Assembly (NCBI GenBank): GCA_010909165.1
Contig: VJWM01000134.1
Coordinates: 372,001 to 436,000 of the forward strand
Direction of reading: 5' to 3'
Source: Anthoceros angustus
Taxonomy: Eukaryota > Streptophyta > Anthocerotopsida > Anthocerotales > Anthocerotaceae
DNA: 64,000 nt
Positions 11,220 through 21,652 of the stretch are shown one piece after another. The notes under the pieces were generated by a model. The model searched no databases and was not told the origin of the DNA. It was given only the letters and a program-made list of their open reading frames with translations. The position numbers and the translations under genes were made by a program. The first letter of the stretch is position 1; every line of letters begins with the position of its first letter.

Positions 11220-12150
11220 AAGACACAGAACCTTTCATTCATAGGGCGATTAAGAATAATATCTATGCGTCCAAATATACAGGTACTATATTGAGGATGT
11301 CCATCGTCTCCATCGTTTCTTGTTGTGTTGCACTTGTCAGCATAGCGATGGCAGGGATACCATAAGGCTTTACCACATGCTCCTAAAGAAGCAACACAAG
11401 TAACATAAGACTTGGATCCATTGCGACAACCAGTTGCTCACAGCCATAGGCACGTAGAGCACTATCCGTGATACACATCCTAGGAGAAATAGTATTGCCT
11501 GCTGACAGGTCTCATTCCACCAGAAAGTAGGCAGATTTGCATCCCCGTTGCTGACAAACCGAGCTCATTTGCTGAGTTTTTAGACTCATATAATTTGCCG
11601 AGTTCTTAAACTCGTATTATCGCTCATCCGCTATCCTCTATCCAATGTGACAAACCGAACTCTAACTGAATGGCTGTGTCAAATCCAGATTCTGCAGCCC
11701 GATCTGCTCCTCCCTCCATATTCCCTGCTTGCAATGGACGTGACAATTCCAAGGCCAAGCCTTGATTGCTGGTACAATAGGTGATTTTAGGTAGAGAGCT
11801 TATGTGCTCTTTTGACCTCAACCCTCGGGTTTTCAGGTGATTTTAGGTAGAGAGCTTAGTTGCTCTTTTACCTCAACCTCGTGTTTCCTTCTTTTAAATA
11901 ATATCTATGCGTCCAAATATACAGGTACTATATTGAGTTAATTGCTATGGATTAATATCTATCATTTTTAATTTTTCCCTCCATGGAGAAAAACCTTTCA
12001 TCTTTGAAATACATATGCAAAGTGACATATTTTTGCTAATGTGACAAACTGAGCTCATTTGCTGAGTTTTTAGACTCATATAATTTGCCGAGTTCTTAAA
12101 CTCGTATTATCGCTCATCGTCTATCCGAGACGAGAGCAGGCGAAGAAGGC
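11220..12150. repeat. Mosaic segment of scrambled array pieces
   Basis: Relative to unit 1, unit 2 has ~0.7-0.9 kb of extra sequence made of short blocks: 11220-11300 (unit 3 right edge type), 11320-11560 (= 4615-4860), 11560-11640 (= 4340-4430), 11640-11770 (= 4860-4985), 11772-11890 (= 19280-19420, retroelement tail) and 11900-12115 (= 4190-4410). From 12115 the junction copies the 19585 region before rejoining the unit. Several block joins fall at shared words such as GACAAACCGA and TTGCTGGTACAATAGG. This fits template switching or a misassembly. Confidence 0.6.
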
Positions 12151-12819
12151 CAGTGAAGTGCATTGGCAAAACGGGAAAAAGAAAAAGAAACCCTACATAT
12201 ATATGGTTAGGTTGCATTGGAAATTTGGCTGTCCAGCACATTTGGCCACATGCTTCTCTCTGCTTGTAAGTTTCTTGTTGTGTTGCACTTGTCAGCATAG
12301 CGATGGCAGGGATACCATAAGGCTTTACCACATGCTCCTAAAGAAGCAACACAAGTAACATAAGACTTGGATCCATTGCGACAACCAGTTGCTCACAGCC
12401 ATAGGCACGTAGAGCACTATCCGTGATACACATCCTAGGAGAAATAGTATTGCCTGCTGACAGGTCTCATTCCACCAGAAAGTAGGCAGATTTGCATCCC
12501 CGTTGCTGACAAACCGAACTCTAACTGAATGGCTGTGTCAAATCCAGATTCTGCAGCCCGATCTGCTCCTCCCTCCATATTCCCTGCTTGCAATGGACGT
12601 GACAATTCCAAGGCCAAGCCTTGATTGCTGGTTCTGAGTCCGTGCGTTAACCCCAGACCACCTAAACAATTTAGCTCTGCATTTCGACGTCCAAAAATAT
12701 ATTACGAGCCCACTCTTTCGTGCCTATTATACACGATTCACGGCAGGAGTTATAAATAGTCTGCCGATGTCCATCGTCTCCATCGTTTCTTGTATAAAAA
12801 CTTCTCAGTTCTAAACTGC

Positions 12820-13902
12820 TCAATGACCTTCCTCAGTCCCCTGACTTGAAAACAAATCCTTGAACAGAACTGCAACGTCTGCTGCGGAATTCCAAGGATG
12901 AACATGGCATTTGACACCATCACTTGCATCAAGGAGCTTCGACAGGGGGAACCTGCGGAGCAAAAGTCAGAACGCTGATGCCATCTTAAGTTGTAGCTCA
13001 AAGAAGAAGCAGGAAGAAGTGTTGTACCCTGATCGTGGAAGAACATAATCATTTTCTTTGAGACGCAACGCAGGACAGAAATCTCCTCTGCCATCTCCCA
13101 GATACACCACCTGCTTTCTGGTTGGAAGGTGAGCATTGTCCAGGATTTTACCCATTATTAGACCCTAATCGGCCGAGGAAACTTAGTTAGCTGTAGATAC
13201 AGTGCAGTTGACACACTTCTCAGTTGCCTGCTTGACGTGAGATCAGCTACCTTGCACATATTCGGTGGACACAGCGGACAATTGTGAGGCAGGTCGCTGC
13301 AGGGATGAAACGGAAGGATCCGCAAAACCCCACTTGGATCCACATGGGCAGGGTTGGTATGTATCTGAGAGAACAGATGTCTGATACCGTGGGCCTGAAG
13401 AATGGTGTCAATAAACCACGAATTTGCGTCGCTTACTATCTGCAGCTCACACCTGGATCAGGCACTGTTCCCGCAAATAAGAGTCACCACGGTTTAGCCA
13501 TGCGCGGCAAACGACATCAAGCAATGTAAACCACCAGTCTTGCATGTTTAAAGCAATTTTCACCCCAAGCTGCTGCGAATTGGACTGCTTCCAGCATTGC
13601 TGGATGCAGTGGACAAGTCTTTAAGCACTCCTCAAAGTCCGAAAGACTTCGTCCACTGTTATGCAGCTCAGTCACCATTTTATCCTACACGGTTCAGCAC
13701 ATGGGATTCAGTGTACAACGAAGCATCTGAAACATACAGTTTTAACCCAGCAAAAGCACTTGCAGACCATCAATGCAGTCCAGGGAAGAACGTCTCTCAG
13801 AGATTTCATGAGCTCCCAAGAACCAAGCTTCTTCACCAGCCAGGTATCACTGTTGCAGTCAATCAAAGTGTGATCGAAGTCAAACACAACGAGCTTCTCC
13901 AT
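12820..13902 (-). CDS. HAD-type phosphatase (PHOSPHO1/PS2-like), copy 2
   Basis: Near-identical duplicate of copy 1 with the same five-exon plan. Motif I FDFDHTLID follows the start at 13902, the SDANSWFID and CPPNMCK blocks are intact, and GDGRGDFCPALR is in exon 4. Here the exon 4/5 junction keeps the frame (SG-FPLSKLL) that copy 1 loses. Instead, one base is missing at the end of exon 2 (near 13567) relative to copy 1. Each copy is therefore intact where the other is broken, the expected result if both are real intact genes with independent sequence errors. Function and alternatives are as for copy 1. Confidence 0.82.
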
Positions 13903-15044
13903 TCTACGGTTACGTTGCCTGCCCTCAGTCACCAGATTAGAAGCTTGCAAGCGGGCACCCTGCTTCCCAACGAGCAAGCACCTCTGACTGCAAAGGGCTG
14001 TCGGCTTCCATATCTGAAACCTAGAGCTTTGAACCCACATAACCCCAGGAAGCCTTGCATCTAGAGAGTGACGGCCTGAAAACGGGCGTGAGAGATGCTG
14101 GGCCGCTCATGAGCTGAAGCAAAAGCCGGCGCTTTGTTTAGGGCTGGTCTCCATGGTCACCTGCTGACATGCTGCATACCAACGTTGAAACACACGTGGC
14201 TGCTCGATATTTTTAAAATATTATAGATATTAAGGGTATACGGCCTATTGAAGGTTGCTCTTAACATTGTTAGTTTAGGGCAGCCTGCAATATGCCCTAT
14301 ATCCTTTACAAAAGTGCTTAGGAGTAATTCGCCCAAGACCTTACGTATCAAAGCTACACTATGCACAAAGCAATCACACAACACATGCAAGTCACTATGG
14401 TATGCCCTTGGGTTGGCAGAATTTGCAATTTCTTTCAACTAGGTCCCAATGACAAATTCTATGACTCCAATGACATGTGCATTGATCGTCTCATTCTCAC
14501 ACCATTCGATATTAATGGGGCCCGTCTATTGATATGTGCTAGTCGTTCATACTTGAGTTTATGAACAATCGGATGCTGAAAACCCAGCCTATATTTAAGT
14601 GCAAAGTGGATGTGCATCTTGAGAACTTTAATCCAACTTTTGGAGGATCTCGCACACTTTATCAACGAAGATATCACTTGACACAACAAAATAAAATAAA
14701 ACTTCATCAACTTATTTCAAGAATAACATTAAGGGTCTACAAAAATTTTCAACATCTTGAGTCAAAGGCAACGTTTCACCAACACACTCATACTTTCCTA
14801 TCACCAACATTAAATATATACTACCAAAATTCTCTAGGAGTTGGTTGGCTCTAATGTCCGACCCTATACGCGACTCCATCTAAACAGGTTATCGTAAACT
14901 TTCGACGATCGGTGGCTGGAACGCCATCCAAGGTCATGAAAGGGATGGAGGCATGTCGCCTTCATCCCGCTTGCCTTGAAAATATATCACACTTTGCTCT
15001 TTTAAGGACCTTGATGAGTTTATCAAGTCCTTGGACATTTATGT

Positions 15045-16019
15045 CTTCGCTAAAAGGGTCTTTTCCAATCTCTTTCCCTTCGTCTAGCAAAATTAATCAA
15101 TTGTTGATTTTGTAATAAGGAAAACAAGACTTTATTATAAAGAAGAGATGGGAAAAACCCATCCACCCAAAACAAAGGGGAAAAACCCAATGAAGGGCAC
15201 CATGCCGGGACTAGCCCCACGATCATGCATTTGAAAACTACCAACCAAGAACTTCGTGGTCGTGGATGTGAAAAGGCCTACTTACCACCGGTGTCGAAGA
15301 AGTTGCATCTCCGCTACATTGTTCTATATAATGTTAGCCGCGCCCTCTGCAGAGCGATGGAAACCCTCTGCCGGAAGAAAGCAACAAGAAAGGGGGAGGC
15401 CAACCTCATTCCTGTGGCTATGATAAGCCTTGGCGCAGGCCTTGACAAACTTAGAGAAATCCTTGCCCGTGGCTCCATGAGTCTCAATGGCAAGGGGGAC
15501 GAAGGCATGGCCGTCCTGCATAGGAGAGTACTTGTGGACCTTAGCCGTCGCGCATCCCTCTGCCGCCCACATACTTTTGATTTCGTACAAAGTATGAAAT
15601 TTGAAGATTAATATAGGTATGCCACCATCCTCCTGTACAATAATCATAAACTTTTGATTTGGTGGATATTCTAGAGGAAACCTTGAGTTGTTCCACTTTG
15701 ACCATTCTCGCTTACAAGTAAGCAGTCCGGAGAAAAGGAGCGCTTCCCACAATGTATGAGATTTGTTACGTACGAAGTTGGTGTAGTAAAATTTTGTCAC
15801 GTTCTGTAAGGTAGTCAAAGTGATTGCAATTAATAGTTCCTTACTAATTATATCAAGATCGTGGTCCTCGTGCTCTTTATGAATAGGCATCACTTTAATT
15901 ATTTCATTATTGAACATAAATACTTTTGCAGAGGTGCCTTCATCTATCTTAACCACATAATCAGACCTTGGAGGAGGAGGTGCAATGTTGTTCATGTAGG
16001 CAGCTTTCTTCACCATCAT
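15045..16019 (-). pseudogene. Haspin-like kinase copy H4 with retroelement insertion
   Basis: Duplicate of H2 in unit 2. The start ATG is at 16019 (a second Met follows). The N-lobe is open and uninterrupted through LEYPPNQKFMIIVQ and FKFHTLYEIKSM. The frame then runs directly into the retroelement, giving a continuous 231-codon haspin-reverse-transcriptase chimera down to 15324. The haspin tail resumes near 15100 (LINFARR) and ends after DPF near 15050. The catalytic loop and C-lobe core are absent, so no kinase activity is expected. The chimera may be accidental, but it is the longest open frame in the array. Confidence 0.8.
15115..15565 (-). mobile_element. Retroelement 3' end inside H4
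   Basis: Same insertion as in H2, at the same haspin position, so it was duplicated with the unit. On the minus strand it encodes VPLAIETHGATGKDFSKF and KACAKAYHSH, then, after a frameshift, FFRQRVSIALQRA. This copy best shows the reverse-transcriptase-like C-terminal motif. The 3' UTR ends in an AATAAAG-like signal near 15135. Confidence 0.6.
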
Positions 16020-17239
16020 TTACATTTTTATACTTGGAAAAATGTAATAAAAAAGTTAAGTTGAGAATTAAGTGGTGATAATGCTTTCTTTCACTAGCTT
16101 CCTAACGACCTTAAAGTTTAGATTGTGTTTAGGCTTTAAGAGTCAAACCTTATTTATATTCTTAGGGTTCACTCATCTTGAATCCTTTTCTCTAGCACTA
16201 ATTGGGTTTCAAATTAATTAAACTCCTGATTTCATCCCTGATTCCAATGATCAATTAATGTTGTTCATCAACTGATGAACTAATTTACTCCATTGGGTAC
16301 TCAGACATATTCAATTCGTTCTTTATTGTTCATTTGTCTAAATAGGCATGTTTTCGACATAGTGGCATGTAAATATCTTCACCTCCAACAATGATATGGG
16401 TTAACAATTTTCCAATTCTATGTGTGCATAGTGCTACTTAATGTACATTTGGCTAACAATTTTCTATTCTATCGGCTAATGGAATCAATTGTAATAACTT
16501 TCCAAATGGTTTTTGACAGCTATCCCCATCCAATCCTGCCATTATTTTTTTTTTCTTTTATGTCAGGCTGACTCTTCACAAAATTCTATCAAATCACAGA
16601 AGAATTGAGTGAAACAGTCGATGCGAGCCAGGCCATTCGCGTCATTCACACACGACCATCTCAAAACCGAAGCCGTTATAGCTGGATAAGGCTGGACAAT
16701 GGGAACCCTTGGAGGTAAGGGTATTTTGGATTATAAATCAGCTGAAATAGTGGATAGGATAAATAGCTTAGGACGGTTAAATATGATAAATACCCTTTTA
16801 TGGTGTCAAAAGGGAAAAGAAACGTAACTAACCCCGTTAGAAATGCGAAACCCAACCCATAGAATAGCAAAACCAAGAAACTGCAAAACTGTTTTTCCCA
16901 TCTCTGTTTTATGATAAAGTCTTTTTTTTCCCTCTTTTTTATAACTCACTCTACAAAGTATTACTTAAAATGCTTGGGATAATGCAGGCCTCATAGACTC
17001 AAATTAATCAATCAAACATCGCAAATCAATGACCTCTTGAGTCATGACATCTATGTAAATAGATAAATTTATTTTTGTTATAAAAATATTTTTAATAAAT
17101 AAAAATCAATATTATATCTATAAAATTCTATAAAATTCTATAAAAATATTTTTTTATTAATTATAATTAAATACATAGTGCCAACAATCCGTAAGGGTAA
17201 TTAAATACATACTTTCAACAATCCCTAAGAATAATTAAA

Positions 17240-17347
17240 GAAAGAGACGATTTATTAAGGTGAAAGAACGATGGAAAGAGACCATCTAGGAAGGGACGGA
17301 AAATGGGGACCCGGGGTCGGAGTGAAGAGGAGCAACCAGCTCCTACC
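17240..17347 (-). mobile_element. Short retroelement 3' UTR fragment (unit 3)
   Basis: Counterpart of 9592-9712, with the same ends. Differences from the unit 2 copy fall at CTG and CAG words (for example CAACTGAGCTCC against CAACCAGCTCC). Confidence 0.55.
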
Positions 17348-17547
17348 TAGAATAATTAAATACATGCCAAAGAATCCCTAAGCTCTAGTTGGTAGGCTCT
17401 AATGTTTGATCCTACAAGGGACTCCATCTAAACATGTTATAGTAAACTGTCGACGTTTGATGGCCGGAATGACATCTTAAGTCATGAAATATATATCACG
17501 CTTTGCCCTTATAAGGACTTCAAAGACTTGAACAAGTCTTTGGACAT

Positions 17548-18496
17548 TTAGGCTATCCACATGTCTTCGAAAAAAGGGTCTTTTGCAATCTCTTTTGTTG
17601 TGGTGTATAGTGTCATTCTTCTAGCAAAATTAATCAATTGTTGAAGGTCACATGGTGGCAATTCTTCATTTTTTATCTCTTGTTCAGTAACGACTTGGAC
17701 TAGATACTTTATCCATTGTGCATTGACCCTAGGACAACTCTTGTCCCAATGCGAGTCAACAATCTTATGCACTTGATTCCAAGTACGTTGCAGCCAATAA
17801 CTATCGGAGTGCGGTTTTGGTACATTCGTGAATAGCACTTCATTGTCAGCTTGAATACGAGAGAATCCAAAATCTATAATAGATGTCCTTAATCCATATG
17901 TTTTGATTCTTTTCTTTGTATTGTTTACTTTGTATAGTTGGGTACTATATTGAGGATGTCCTGTCGAGCTAGAAGAACATTTTAATATGAAGATGGCGAT
18001 GCTCAAACCCTTGTGCCTTTTGTGCCACGTGTAATGCGAGAGTCACTTGTAATAACATACTTTTGATTTCGTGCAAAGTATGAAATTTGAATGTTAATAT
18101 AGGAATGCCGCCATCCTCCTGTACAAGAATCATAAACTTTTGATTTGGTGGATATTCTAGAGGAAACCTTGAGTTGTTCCACTTTGACCATTCTCGCTTA
18201 CAAAGCGGTTAGGAGAAAAGGGCCTCCACAATGTATGAGATTTGTTACATACAAAGTTAGTGCATTGAAAGTCCGCCACGCTCGTAAGGTGGCCAAAGTG
18301 TTTGCAATTAATAGTTCGTCTGAATTATATCAAGATCGTGGTCCTCGTGCTCTTTACGAATAGGTATCACTTTAATTATTTCATTATTGAACATAAATAC
18401 TTCTGCAGAGGTTCCTTCATCTATCTTAACCACATAATCAGACCTTGGAGGAGGAGGTGCAATGGTGCTCATATTGGCAGCTTTCTTCAGCACCAT
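17548..18496 (-). pseudogene. Haspin-like kinase copy H5
   Basis: Third copy of the H1/H3 subtype. The C-terminal half is open for 152 codons (17548-18006) from just after the catalytic loop through TYGLRTSIIDFGFSRI, NEVLFTN, HSDSYWLQRTWNQVH and the haspin-type DPFFEDMWIA end. The N-lobe opens from 18496. Frame breaks lie near 18000, 18200 and 18320, again at CAG/CTG-rich words when compared with H3. The catalytic loop again reads HRHLH. Taken together, H1, H3 and H5 define an intronless ~315-residue haspin-like domain protein without the long N-terminal region of true haspins. Confidence 0.82.
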
Positions 18497-18939
18497 TTTT
18501 ATTTTTTAACTCGCAAAAATGTAATCAGAAAGTTAAGTTAAGAATTAAGTGGTGAGAATGCTTTCTTTCACTAGCTTCCCACCGACCTTAAAGCTTAGAT
18601 TATGTTTAGGCTTTGAGAGCCAAGCCTTATTTATTTATTTTTGGCTTCGCTCCATTAAGAAAATTCTAATCTTAGAACTGTATGCAACCTTATTAAAAAC
18701 CTTTCGACCTATGACTAAATAAGAAACCTTTCATTCATAGGGCGATTAAGAATAATATCTATGCGTCCAAATATACAAGTACTATATTGAGTTAATTGCT
18801 ATGGATTAATATCTATCATTTTTTAATTTTTCCCTCCATGGAGAAAATTCCTTCATCTTTTCAAGACACAGGAACCTTTCATTCATAGGGGAACTAAGAG
18901 TAATATATATGCATCCAAATATGCAATGAATATCCGTGC

Positions 18940-19430
18940 ACGTTGTGTTGCTGGAGCAGCGGCTTTGAAGGTCAAGAAATTCAGCGGGCTACAAGCAGAC
19001 CACCTTTTTTATTCCCGTTGCCCTAGAAACGTGTGGAGCTTTGGATGAGGACTTCGATAAATTTATCAAATCCTGCGCCAAAGTCTACCATGCCCACAGC
19101 ATGAGGCAGGGTTGTCCCTTTCCTACTTCACGGCCTTCTTTAGGCAACGTGTTTTCATTGCCCTTCAACGAGTTCTCGCAGCGGCGATTCTCCACAAAGC
19201 GGCGAGAGCAAGTGATGCACCCACCTCTTCTTTCGTTGTGTGCAGGCTGTTTACTCTTCCCGCACATGATATTGCTGGTACAATAGGTGATTTTAGGTAG
19301 AGAGCTTATGTGCTCTTTTTGACCTCAACCCTCGGGTTTCCTGCAACAGGTGATTTTAGGCAGGGAGCTTAGTTGCTCTTTTTTACCTCAACCCTCGTGT
19401 TTCCTTCTTTTAAATAATAAAAATATTTAT
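18940..19430 (+). mobile_element. 5'-truncated retroelement 3' end
   Basis: Plus-strand member of the same family. The frames contain LDEDFDKFIKSCAKVYHAH, then FFRQRVFIALQRVLAAAIL, then a stop after IAGTIGDFR. The 3' UTR carries a duplicated block (GGTGATTTTAGGTAGAGAGC, then again with GGCAGGGAGC) and ends in an AAATAATAAAAAT-like tail at ~19430. It marks the right edge of the tandem array. Confidence 0.6.
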
Positions 19431-19439
19431 TACTATCCT

Positions 19440-20330
19440 AAACTATGGACGAATATCTGTCGAGTTTTATAGGTTTTCCTCCATGAAGAGAAAACATTTA
19501 TCATATAAAAGTATATCCAATGTGACAAAAGTTTTTAGGACACACCGAGACATATGCTGGGTTCTCAAAATCGTCTAATCGCTCATCGTCTATCCGAGAC
19601 GAGAGCAGGCGAAGAAGGCCAGTGAAGTGCATTGGCAAAACGGGAAAAGAGAAACAAACCCTACATATACATGGTTAGGTTGCATTGGAAATTTTTCTGT
19701 CCAGCACATCGGGCGCTCCTTTCTCCTTGCAAGTTACCTGTTGTGTTGCACTTGTTTGCATAGCAATGGCAAGGATACCATAAGCCTCAACCACATCCTC
19801 CTCAAAAAGCCACACAAGTAACGTAAGACTTGGGTCCTTCGCGGCAACCAGTTGCTCACAGCCATAGGCATGTACAGCTCTATCCATGATACACATGCCA
19901 GGAGAATTAGGGTTGCCTGCTGTCAGGTCTCATTCCACCAGGAAGTAAGCAGATTTGCATCCCGGTTGCTGACAAACCGAACTCTGACTGAATGACTGTG
20001 TCCTTTCCAGATTCTGCAGCCTGATCTGCCACTCCCTCCATATTCCCGTCACAATCGCTCCTGATCTTGTTGAAGTGAAGTCAATCATTCAGTCAGAGTT
20101 CGGTTTGATGAAGTCATCAGCAAAGCAGTTTCTGTCCAGCATTGTGGTTCGGAGAAGAGCCTCGGACTGGAAACGAGTGTTGGCTTCCATAGCTGACGCC
20201 TAGAGCTACGGAGCTACAGAATAGCCAGGGCAGCCTAGCACCTCGTCTGGCAACTGGCGTGAACGATACTCAGCCACTGAGGTCAAGTAAAGCTGAAGTT
20301 ACCCGTCGCCCTATTTCAGTTCTGCGCTAC
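19440..20330. other. Diverged copy of the exon-like segment, then LSM6 upstream region
   Basis: 19560-20050 is a diverged relative of the segment at 4440-4990. 20050-20440 is the 5' flank of LSM6. A perfect 22-bp inverted repeat (19976-19997 against ~20085-20107, AAACCGAACTCTGACTGAAT and complement) could form a hairpin with a ~90-nt loop. No other gene is seen. Confidence 0.45.
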
Positions 20331-20444
20331 AATTTTTTGGCGGAGATGGTTACGGTAGCTGCAATCCACTGAACCCGTCTGCGATTTGGACAGCGAACGC
20401 AAGGGAGGAAGAATCGGTACCTGGAGGATCGGTGTGAAGGAGCC

Positions 20445-21016
20445 ATGAGTTCTGTGCAAGGATTAGTTGGTGGCGGTACAGCCAAGACACCCGCGGACTT
20501 TCTCAAATCCATCCGTGGACGGCCGGTGGTTGTGAAGCTCAACTCCGGGGTCGACTATCGAGGTACATGCTTCGCCTGATTCCTCCACCAGATTGCCCAC
20601 TGTATGACCTGACGGAAGAAGGCAATTTCAATATTGCAATGGCCGTCTTGTAGGAATTCTCGCCTGCCTTGATGGCTACATGAACATTGCCATGGAGCAG
20701 ACGGAGGAGTACGTGAACGGTCAGCTCAAGAACAAGTACGGGGATGCCTTCATCCGGGGAAACAATGGTGAGCTTCTACTCTCGGCTCGGTGTCTAGGGT
20801 TCTGAGGGAGCAACAACCGTATGGCTGCTGGCCTGCGCTTTCGTCTTCTCTTATACTGTTCATGCATGCTGATGTTTGCTTTCACTTGTGGTATGCGTGG
20901 TCTGTGCCCTTGATGCGTACTCATGCTTGTTTTGAGAGCTGTTGGTGCTGACTATCTCCCCTTCTCCTCCTGCAGTCTTGTACATTAGCACATCAAAACG
21001 GACGATGCAGGATTAG
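20445..21016 (+). CDS. LSM6: U6 snRNA-associated Sm-like protein LSm6
   Basis: Three exons, 20445-20562, 20654-20767 and 20976-21016, encode 90 residues, the normal LSm6 size. Both Sm motifs are visible: Sm1 with RGRPVVVKLNSGVDYRG and LDGYMN, and Sm2 with GDAFIRGNNVLYIS. EQTEEYVNGQLKNKYGDAF is almost identical to land-plant LSm6. LSm6 is a subunit of the LSm1-7 ring (cytoplasmic mRNA decapping and decay) and the LSm2-8 ring (nuclear U6 snRNA stability and splicing). Intron phases put GT-AG at codons for Gly40 and Val78. The C-terminal tail TMQD is short and varies in plants. Start chosen because the N-terminus aligns with known LSm6 and the next Met lies inside the Sm fold. Confidence 0.95.
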
Positions 21017-21652
21017 GAGCCCATACCTGTACTGCATCCGCACAGCTGCCCACAAATTTGAAGTCACCACAACTATCATATTTGGTGGGAAACTATGTGA
21101 TCTTTCTTTCTGACAGGAGATTTCTGTGAGGAACTCCGTTTGATTCCTCAGTTTTGACGTAGGAAACAATTAGGTGGCCGCAATTCTAGAGTAGCAATTC
21201 CAGAGTATGGGAGTGGAAGGACGTAAACCGGCAGGTAGTTGGCTGACTTTGCAGTCCATTTACACTTATTACGATCAGTGGAAGCGTGATCTGAAGCATA
21301 GATATTTATGTAGCTGTGATATCCTCACCAAAGCTTTTGTCTAGATCTCAGGTCACAACTCTCTCGTCATAACACGAAAACGGTACAGACGTGTTCATTA
21401 TTGTCTATGAAAACAGTTGAGATTTTTTTGTCAAACACCTAGCTTAACAAAGGAGTAGTCCGCTTGTCTCACCAAAGCCAGTATATACGCAGATCGAAAG
21501 ATGCAAATGTAGCTCGAGAGTTCACCACCTGTACATCATAGCCTATTCTACCAGGCCACACCTCCTGTAATTACATAGCCATCACCCAGCTGCCCAATCA
21601 AATCTGCCCATTCAAAAGTGGAAAAAATATCTGATCACCTACAAACTCGTCT

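Larger units (their letters stand above)
8531..16180. repeat. Tandem array unit 2
   Basis: Second copy of the unit, about 7.65 kb, nearly identical to unit 1 over long stretches; for example 5629-6410 matches 13284-14064 with only single-base differences. It carries haspin-like H3, the exon-like segment, HAD phosphatase copy 2 and haspin-like H4 with the same retroelement insertion as H2. That insertion therefore predates the duplication. Extra material at 11220-11930 is a patchwork of pieces found elsewhere in the array. Confidence 0.85.
16181..18890. repeat. Tandem array unit 3 (partial)
   Basis: Third copy, matching unit 2 from 8531 through haspin-like H3. It contains the leader, the ~110-bp retroelement 3' end at 17240-17347 and haspin-like H5. 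Homology stops near 18850-18890, where a plus-strand retroelement 3' fragment begins. Beyond it, 19560-20050 resembles the exon-like segment of units 1 and 2 at lower identity. No HAD phosphatase follows; LSM6 does. Confidence 0.8.

Noticed and set aside
1725-18890. Giant-virus or other large mobile island as the source of the kinases
   Set aside because: No capsid, polymerase or other viral gene, and the neighbouring phosphatase has plant-type introns. Segmental duplication explains the array.
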